A stretch of DNA of 64,000 bases from Parietaria judaica (lineage: Eukaryota; Streptophyta; Magnoliopsida; Rosales; Urticaceae): assembly GCA_954871525.1 (NCBI GenBank), contig OX940872.1, positions 14,593,180 to 14,657,179 on the forward strand, written 5' to 3'. The notes below the pieces were generated by a model. It was not told the origin of the DNA and made no database searches. It saw only the letters and a list, made by a program, of their open reading frames with translations. Below, in pieces: positions 55,801 to 64,000 of this stretch (within the stretch, counting starts at the first letter, position 1; the number at the start of each line of letters is the position of its first letter). The translations under genes and the position numbers were made by a program.

Positions 55801-58800
55801 TCGTATTTCGGTTCTGTTCCTATCAGTTTTCTTCACTTATGATCTTGTCGGTTGAAACACTACAAACAACTATGTAATAATACAACGAAGAAAATCTTAT
55901 ACGAAATGGTATCATACCAAGGTACTGAAGTAAAAACCTACGGTGGTAAAGTAGCACGATAACATTCGGAAGAAGTCGAACCGATGGCCAAGCCTATATA
56001 TATCACGGCTTAAAGTCTGTTCTCCATTTCCGTTAGCTATTTTCGCCTCAAACATCGATATTTGGTTCAGTCCGACGTCTCTTCCTTTACCAACTTGAAT
56101 GTATTCATGATGAGTGACATTCCCCTCACGTAGTGTAGAATTAAAACCTGCAGATATTAATAAAATAAAAAAGAAACTGTAAATAACTCGAAGTCGAGGA
56201 GGAAGAAACTCAACGTGGAGTTTACCTGCGAAGATATCTTCACTAAGATTGATGATTTTCGAAGCTTTGCTAACACCGCCTCTTGTTAGGTGGAAGAGTC
56301 GATCGAAGACATCAGGGTGACCGTAATGGAACCGAACTCTGAATGAGGTCAGAAATCACAGTTTTGAAAAGAAATATTTAGAGAGTAAGTTTTAGAATTA
56401 TAAAACTAGAGTATATTGTAAATATATGTGTTGCAAAAGTATTTTGGTTTTTAATTCGTTTATTAGCGGACAATTATGTTGGTATAGCGTTTTGAGTCAA
56501 ACCAGATATAGGAATTTGACGGGTTTGTAAGAAACCAATTTTTTCAGAAACCAAAAGTGTATTACCCGTTTAAACAAGATCCGGGACCTCTAAGAATGGT
56601 GGTTTCGGGTAAAATTGCATGTTTTAACCGTGATTTTATATACTAGTTTTCGAACAGATTGTATATTTTTTGCGAAAATTAAAAATAGCGGGTATATAAA
56701 AGCATAATTACCAAGGTAGAATAACAAAGGTTAGAAGTACTTACTTAAGAGGATTAGCCAAGAGTCTCTGTCCAATGGTCACAAAGCTAGTTTCTTGGTT
56801 TGACATAAACCATGCAAGTGATGAAACACTGAAGAAAGCGTACCGAAGAGTAAAATTACCGGCCCAAATAGTCGCATGTAGTTCACGAAGATTATAATTT
56901 AATATTATACCTGCCCGTAAATATATGTTCCCTGAGTCCAAGAATTGTCGGATATCTGACACCATCATGTTTTTCAAGTAATTCTTGCAACAAATTCCTC
57001 ATTTTGAAAGCTTCTTCTAGATAATTATCCTGTGAATAAAAAATAGAACAAATACATTCATTCACTAAAAAAGCTTATATGTTTAGGTAAGATAAATGGA
57101 AACTTTCAATGATGCAAATAAAATAAAATAAAAGGCGACCTGGTTCATATCGATGGTTTGCAAGCCTTCACCTCGTGTGAAAATGATGGCGTGATTCTGA
57201 TTTTCCGGCTTCCCCTCACCCAAAAGGGCTGGTCCAGGCAGCTTTATCTTGTATATCAACTACACAATATTTTTGGACGTAAAATCGCATTAATGGAAAA
57301 AAAACGATGGTTTGAAAAACCGTTAAAGCATTATGATGTTTTTAGACGAAAATAAAATGGGGGTATCTGTAGATTTAACAGTTACTTGTAAAATCAATGA
57401 AAAATATATTTAGAAATTGTATTATCCGAGTATGTCAATTTTTAAAAATATACTGAAAGGTAACAATACTACAAATGCTAGTCAAAATTGTTTATATTTC
57501 TGACTACATTCATATTTTTCTCAACAATCATAGACCTTACCTGATCTAAATTTTTCCCCGGCTCGCTCGAGTCACTTCGCTTAGCAGGCACCTTTACGAG
57601 TTTTGAATAATAGACCTTCTGAACTTTTGGCTTGAACTTGGTACTTTTACCGACGGACTTCTCGGCACTTCTATCCTTTGATACCTCTTCACTAATTGGC
57701 TCTTCAACCTCATCAATATAAGCCACTCGAAGAGACGGGTACCTATACAAAGAAGAATTGTACCATAAACTATTGAATACAGCTCAAATTTCTAATTATA
57801 TTAAGCTGTTATTTCCCTAATGGAATATTAGGTAAATTTGCGGAAAAAGTACCCTTAAGTCACGTAAATGTAGGAGCATATTATAGAAAGAAATCAAGGT
57901 GAAAGTTCTCAAAGTGCACGAAACTCTGATTCCGTAAACATGTGTAATTTAGAAGTCGTTTAGCCTTAGTTAGAGTTTTATGTTATGTGGACTACTTTAG
58001 ACTGATATTAGGCCCATTAACTAACTTGAGTCACTAATTCGAGAGTCAGACCCGGAAAACTCTCTCAGCGACGTTCAATATGATGTTTCCACCAATAAAA
58101 CCTGGCAGCTAACCCTAACGGTGAGCGTCTTTTTATAGGCTTAGACATCTTTATTAACCCCAGACCTAAAATACCCTTAAGGAAAGAAAATACAGCTAAT
58201 GGTATAATATTGCGGTTTTAGCACAAAAATCTAAGAAGGAATAAACGAGTGGAAGGCGTACGTTCTCATCAGCGTTAAAATGTCTTTTGCACGAGCTTCG
58301 CCAGATCTTTTGTCGTGTCCATATTGTTGGCACGACACGACGTATGTGAACTTCAAATCCGCCACTGCTTGGCACTGAACCATTAAGGATCTTTCACCCA
58401 GATGACCACTCTTTGATTCAGCAGCTTTATAGCCTCTCATTAGATCTACATATAACCGATCACCGAGTAAAAATAACATATTAAAGAACTAAGATTTATA
58501 AACTAATAAAATATGAGTACCATCGTCCTTCGCCATATCTAAGAAGGCTTGAAGTTCCAGAGCTTTCCGGTAATACATCATACCCCGTACTAAAAACATA
58601 GAGATATAAATATCAAAATAACATCTCACCGTGAAAATTGAGAGAAAAGAGAGAGGTATTAGCAATATTTACCTGTTTTTGTCAATGTCTGACCTTTATA
58701 AGATGCCCATAAACACAATTTTTCTTCCAGCTCCTCACTAGCTCTAAGCTGTTCTTCGCTCGTACACTTGACACGTTCGAGAAAGTTTGCCCATTCGTCT

Positions 58801-61800
58801 GAATATGAATAACGACAGAAAATCAACCAACGATGCGTATGATGTCAAATGCTAGCGGGAGATGAATTATAAAAAAAAATACCTGGAAAAATCTTTTGCA
58901 AGTAAAAGAGAATAGAAACCCCGTCTTCATTTTCCCGTTCTAAGAGATCTATAGAGAATTTTACCTTCTCCTTATAGTACGGCGTTAGAACTCTACAAAA
59001 AGAGAAAATTGTACCTTGAAAATTAACAATTGACATTCAAGATTCATATTTCTTCAGTACACAGATAAAAATAAGCCAGGGATTTGAACTATCTGAAATA
59101 CTGATGAACACTTACGAAAAGGAAAGCATATTCCGAACTTTGGGCGCGGGAGGCATATCCATAAACAATGAATTGGAGAAGAAAGACATGCGCCTTCTTG
59201 CTTCCAAGTTAGACGGCACGTCCATCGCCGACTCCTTTTCAGTAAGCAATAGATGAAGCCTTCCAATCTGTACAATATGGATCCATATATAACCATATAT
59301 ACTTAAATATATATCCCACAAGTGAAGAGATAGGTATAAGTTGTTCTGTATTTCCAATTGTCTACAATACACACAGCTTCTCTTATATAAAGAAAAATGT
59401 TTACAACAATAGGAAAATAACTAGGCAAAGAGAATTAATTAACAATATAGATAGATGACTTATTCTAGATAATAATTAATATGCGGGATATTCAAAACCG
59501 AGCACCGGGCAACAGGCCAACGGGAATTCACACTTTTCAATCAACTAACGTTGCAAAATCGCATGGGGTTGCTACCATATATGGAATTTGGGTTGATAGC
59601 CCATTCGACCACCATAACTTCATAAGTGCAGAACACCCAAAATACCCCTAACAAAGCGGAAAGATAAACAAGGACAAACCTGTCTCGGCTAAGTTACAAT
59701 TTTACCCTTCCTTCTCCTACAAGTGATAATGGTTCTACCAGAAACTTACTTTTTCCTTCCAACCATCTGCTCCCGATACAAGAGGGAAATTTAGCGCGCC
59801 AAAAAACTTATATTGTTGATCAAGTGGCGTCATTCCTTCATCTTTTGCATAAGATCCACCGTGAGTCGACTCTAATAGGCTGCAGATATTATCAAAAATA
59901 AAATAAACAATGATTAAGAGATATAAGTTATATTATATATCATAATTATAATATGGTTTCACCTCGGTTCGAGCTCATCTTCCATAATGTCTCTGGTCAC
60001 AATCTCGAGCATATTCAGCAAGACAATGGCGACCTGATCTTTGTCTTCTTTTCTGTTTGCTAACTACAGTCGTCATGAGGCAGTGCATTAAAAAAAATCG
60101 TCATTTAATAAAAACGTGCAAGATTTATTTACTCGAATAGTGGTATTACCAAATATTTTATGAGCTCGACGGATTGTTCATAAAGATTGGGAAGAGCACT
60201 CAGGGTAAACTCTTCAATCAAATCTTCATTCTCAATATGTTCATCAAATGATGTGAAGATATATTTTATAATCCTGATTAATGGAAGCAAAAAATTATCG
60301 TAAAAATAATAATAGTTAGTGTGACTGATTACTCTCGTGACATGATACTAAAGGGCAGTTGAACTTACGCTTTTTCTCGCTCTCCAAGAACGAGAGACTG
60401 AAGAATACTTTTGAATGAGAGGTAACATTCACGTACAGCACAACGCATATACGGGTCTGTACTCATTCTCTTCTTTAGCTCGCTATCTTTTCCGGTGCTG
60501 TCCTTTGCCATGTCGAGGGCGATTGGGATCTACAGTATACAATATAAGTATGTTTGAATATGATGAGCATAGTGGAAGTACTATACTTCATAAGAAATTA
60601 TATGCTACATTTGGAGAATATATTTCTGTCTTTTTTGTTAATCGCTAATAAAGCCTAAGCACACTGAAGAACTGCTAATTACAGGCTTAATATTAAATTA
60701 AATAAGCCTACATTATGCGAAACTAAGAAATAAACAAAGAAATAAATTATAGAAATTAAAGTCATATTTAACATGATACCTTACTAGCAAGCAAGAACGG
60801 AGGCCATTGGATCAAATCTAAATCCGGGTCAGCCATATACGGGACGAGCAACAAGTTCATCTCCCTAAGAACGGAAGAATTCATCAATTTACAATAAATA
60901 TGAGTAGTTGAACGATGAACATGTTGGTGTATTTTTTTCGTGACACGAAAAAATAATACCTATTGCTTATTAAATCTTCCTCTCGGAAACTAGTGATTAT
61001 CTCATTCCACAACTGTGCAAATTTCGCTGCTTCATCTTTCTTCGATAGGACCTAAAAGAACCGCCTATTATGGTTAACGCTTATTAAACATTGGTTCTTT
61101 TAGTATAATTACAGAATTATTTCACTATAAGAACCTCATCATATTTGCGAATAAACATGTCCTTCAACCGCTTTTTCTTTACATGCTCAGTCGTCTCCTT
61201 CGGAATTAAACAAGCAATAAAAGCACCCGGAATTGATTGGAATCGAGACCTTAACATTACCAAAGTTCGAATCTAGATAAAAATAGACGTCATCAGTTAA
61301 ACATTATTACTTTTTAATACATATCAAATGGTTAATCGGAAAGTTACTGATTCACCAACCTCGCCAAGGCGCCGAAACGCACCGTATATGCCTCCAAAAA
61401 TTGTGGAATAAATAGCATACCAAATTTGAGTGTCCATGAAGTAAACCTACCGAAAAGTGATTAATTTGAGACAAAGTGAAATATGAAAAGAGAAAAAAAT
61501 AGATTGTGAAACTACATACAAGGACAATCGGAGCCCAAAGTGCAAGTACAACACCTATGTTATTCTTGGCTGCAAAAAGTAATTGATAAGTTAGACTAAT
61601 AATCTAAGTAATTATAATTTATAGCCAATTACATAATATACATTTATGTATCAGGTTTAGTCTTGGTAAATACTATGCTTATCTTGTATATAGTAGCCTC
61701 GTATAAGACATAAACCGGTTTCTGATTAATGAAACAAAACCCGAAACTACAACAAATATTCACTGAAAAGGTTTAGTTACCGTTCGGGAAAAACTCGTGC

Positions 61801-64000
61801 CACTGATATCGTAAAATTTGGACATTCATGATGTCTTTTGTAGGACCTATTAGGGGCTTAATCTGCAGCAAATTAGAGACTGTTGTTACTCTTCTATAAG
61901 GACTTAAATTTAAATCAAATCAGAACTTAGAATGAGTTCACTGATGCGGTGCTAATTAAGATCAAATCGAGCACGGGTAATTAAACATCCCTAGATACTC
62001 CTAAATGATACTTATGTAGCATGAGGATTGTAATAGAGAGATTTACCTCAACATAGTAACTGAATGCTAACTTTGATACAAGCAAGAGAACCCAAAACAT
62101 GGTGTACCTTCAAACAAAAGTATTTTTAAAAGTATTAGGAACATCAATGAAAATTTCAAACGGAAAACGATTCGAATCGTGCGACTGATCATACTTAAAA
62201 AGAGAAAATATGCTCTCGTGCATTCCCCTCCCTACATAGAGCCGGGGCTGTAATAAATCAAACAAAACAGCAATAATCAAATAAAGATGTGGTATATATA
62301 ACAAAAATAATGTGTATATATCAATATACATTATTTTTTAGAGATCGCCGAATCAAAGGTGTAAGAATAAATTTTCCATACCTGAGACCACCACATCATG
62401 ACGGCTAAGATCTTGTTATCGGACCTTTCGAGAGATCGACGAATCAGCGGGAACAAAAAGAACAAGATAGAGAGCATGTTCGGAGCCAAGTAAACAACAA
62501 CCGCCAAAATAAACACAGAAGACGAACCAGGACCATTTCCGAACCAGCTTTTAATTGTTTGTGCGAACCCCGATGGATTCTTCAAACCGTAGGCGTAAGT
62601 CACGGGCAAAACGATGACCCAAATTGCAGAAGTAATGACCTTTAGAATATATCTGAGCTGCGCATAACGGGACATGCTTTTCCGCGCTTTCCAGCTTAAA
62701 ATAAGATCAAGAACGGCTGCAACGTTGAGGAAATTTATTTCGTAAAAATAGAGCGGAATCAGATAATTTCATCCGCATTCCAATTCAGTTATTAGGGGCT
62801 TTTTTGGTAGTTTGTAATAAGTAGGGATTATGGTTTCCTAAACCCTACATTAAGCGCCAATTCCGAGGGGAGAAGGCACGCGAGTTTTGGCATATTATCT
62901 CTTTAAGTCTTTATGGAGCTCGGTTTGTGTTCTCGAAGGAATGGCTGCTAGTTTGTTATTCGGTTTCATTTGTTCAATAAAATTATCAGGAATTCATCTC
63001 TCCGGTAATTTCCGTAGGTTCGTGTTTAATTTCTACCTTTTTGTCCCTACAGCAACAAACCTACTGTGTTTTGGGAAGCATTACGATCAACTAGACCTAC
63101 TTTACCTTGCCCGAGCTTCAATATTGCAGCAGTAATGAAGATGCTAAGAACTTTGTTGAAGACTTCAGCCTCAAATATGGCACTCAGTTTTCCAGACCCG
63201 TGCCATCCAACAATGATCATTGCCTTGAATTAAAAGCACGTTTATAAAATTCAGAACCCCGAAAAACAAAATAATGTGAGACATTTTGAATCAATTGAGA
63301 GAGTTCAAATAATATTACCTGCAAACACAGTATATAAAAGCTCCACATTCTGTCAAAACTTCTAAATATATGTGCAAACGAGCGAATCTCGACAAAATTG
63401 GTTTTCCCGATCCATCGATCACCGGCATGTTGATTTTTTTCCTAAACATGGAAAGAGAACACATTAGCAAGTACTACCTCACAAATGTTTTTTGCAAGTA
63501 TAAAAAGTTCTGATGATAAACCAACATTTAATAGGAGATTATTATCTCCGTCATTTATGCTAATAATTAACCGAATAAAATCTAAATCTATTTTTGACAC
63601 ATAACATACACCGTCTCTGTCGGCTTGATGTTCTTGTGGAGGCCAACAAAAGAAAGCAGCATCAGAACGCATAGGCCAACCGAGCTTAAAACAATCGCTC
63701 GACCTACAAATTTACAGTAACAAATTGCTATGCTATCAGCACCATTACCGAGCAAACATATTCAAATACGAAAACGAGGATAAAATATACCAAAAATATT
63801 CATTAAGGTCATCATAGTTCCTCCATTGAGAATGCTTTGATTTCACTCTGCTTCTTTGAGCTTCCTAGACAGAGAAAACAATAACAAGTCAAATATACAA
63901 CACGAAAATAAATAAAAATGTCGGAGCAAAAAACAAATAATATCAAGCACTACCTTCGCAATGACGTTATATATTGGAGTCACAACCTTTTTCAGAAAGG
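51806..64000 (-). CDS. Callose synthase (glucan synthase-like), 33 exons, 5' end outside window
   Basis: Exons, 5' to 3' on the minus strand: 64000-63954 (partial), 63864-63791, 63703-63610, 63441-63319, 63223-63106, 62716-62382, 62247-62195, 62107-62047, 61862-61781, 61569-61520, 61446-61360, 61272-61135, 61051-60960, 60864-60780, 60529-60369, 60273-60150, 60063-59963, 59879-59750, 59267-59116, 58992-58883, 58798-58673, 58589-58521, 58445-58262, 57742-57541, 57259-57140, 57029-56911, 56828-56745, 56338-56226, 56147-55918, 55434-54637, 54548-54498, 54338-54153, 52054-51806. All introns are GT..AG and the frame stays open through every junction, giving about 1582 residues of an expected 1900-1950. 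Landmarks are [91 protein letters not shown] and [19 protein letters not shown]. Membrane segments lie on both sides of the central cytoplasmic domain, and the C-terminus is [13 protein letters not shown]. The enzyme makes beta-1,3-glucan from UDP-glucose at the plasma membrane. The intron-rich form fits the CalS/GSL group with many exons; the subfamily is not decided. Exon ends carry an uncertainty of a base or two. Confidence 0.95.
52490..52600 (+). repeat. Left terminal inverted repeat of the Pack-MULE-like element
   Basis: It includes aaatagccaaat, gattagcaaaatagccaaat and tggttaattttgtaaacta. The partner is at 53850-53978 in inverse orientation. Confidence 0.8.
52726..52822 (+). repeat. 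CT-rich microsatellite
   Basis: Three runs of CT are separated by two similar phrases (ccatcgatacccc and ccatcgacacccc). It ends 43 bases before the ATG of the captured fragment. CT-rich tracts of this kind are frequent in plant 5' leaders, so it may have been captured with the gene. Confidence 0.9.
52865..53383 (+). pseudogene. Captured fragment of a HOTHEAD-type GMC oxidoreductase gene
   Basis: The open frame has an ATG at 52865 ([13 protein letters not shown]) and runs to a stop at 53381-53383. It matches the internal part of plant GMC flavoenzymes of the HOTHEAD/mandelonitrile-lyase-like group. Landmarks are [20 protein letters not shown], the conserved GMC signature, then [39 protein letters not shown] and [16 protein letters not shown]. 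The N-terminal GxGxxG FAD-binding strand and the entire C-terminal half with the catalytic His/Asn are missing. The last codons after SVEKILF are foreign sequence. No stop or frameshift interrupts the fragment, and its GC content is very high. It cannot bind FAD as it stands. Confidence 0.85.
53373..53585 (+). repeat. Irregular tandem array of gttaatttacgttaattcg-like units
   Basis: About ten units of 17-22 bases lie directly behind the captured gene fragment: variants of gttaatttacgttgattc, gttaattcattgtaaattc and gttaatttacgtaaatta. The motif is partly self-complementary (ttaatttacg .. cgtaaattaa), so single-stranded DNA or RNA could fold. Confidence 0.85.
53850..53978 (-). repeat. Right terminal inverted repeat of the Pack-MULE-like element
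   Basis: It includes ttggctagtttacaaaatta, ccaaagtttggctattttgc and gatttggctattta, the reverse complement of the left arm. Confidence 0.8.

Noticed and set aside
57158..57355. Plus-strand frame of 65 codons
   Set aside because: It is antisense to a callose synthase exon and intron.
10471..64000. Functional cluster of plasmodesmal genes (MCTP and callose synthase)
   Set aside because: The genes are about 37 kb apart with independent promoters and transposons between them. Two genes with a loose thematic link are not evidence of a cluster.

Overview
The window is nuclear DNA of a flowering plant. It holds three plant genes with conventional GT..AG introns or single exons, set in a dense, nested bed of LTR retrotransposons and DNA transposons with plant-type hallmarks (tRNA-Met primer sites, a dual-RNase-H Tat-type gypsy element, hAT, Harbinger-like and Mutator-like remnants). 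The species cannot be named from sequence alone.

Layout. 1-10.1 kb: decayed repeats only. These are two gypsy 3' ends with LTRs, a GC-rich block that runs into a 47-48 bp minisatellite, a hAT MITE, and Tat-like spacer relics. 10.47-14.48 kb (+): a three-exon gene for a multiple-C2-domain, FTIP1-like MCTP membrane protein. 14.6-17.5 kb: a Harbinger-like transposase relic and AT-rich DNA. 17.585-41.413 kb: one Tat-lineage Ty3/gypsy element of about 11.8 kb, expanded to 23.8 kb by insertions. Its antisense ORF is split by an 11.4 kb LTR element with 2.1 kb LTRs (target duplication AAGTC) that appears to have no gag or pol. That element is in turn interrupted by a 1.9 kb solo gypsy LTR (target duplication CGAAG). 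A 571 bp hAT MITE (target duplication GTCATTAA) sits in another part of the antisense ORF. 41.949-46.722 kb: a decayed Ty1/copia element with an AATAG target duplication. 47.6-49.9 kb: a MITE with long terminal inverted repeats and another hAT MITE.

50.18-50.77 kb (+): an intron-less DC1-domain gene. 51.806 kb to the right edge (-): the last 33 exons of a callose synthase gene, open across every splice junction, with its 5' end outside the window. Its last intron (2.1 kb) contains a terminal-inverted-repeat element of about 1.5 kb. That element carries a GC-rich fragment of a HOTHEAD-type GMC oxidoreductase gene on the opposite strand and looks like a Pack-MULE.

The three host genes are not an operon or a pathway. 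Two have a loose thematic link: FTIP/MCTP proteins act at ER-plasma-membrane contacts and plasmodesmata, and callose synthases make the glucan that closes plasmodesmata. I read nothing into this linkage. I found no clear new biological system. The most informative structures are the nested insertions, the gene fragment captured inside the callose synthase intron, the apparently non-coding long-LTR element, and the antisense ORF with its own TATA-like signal.
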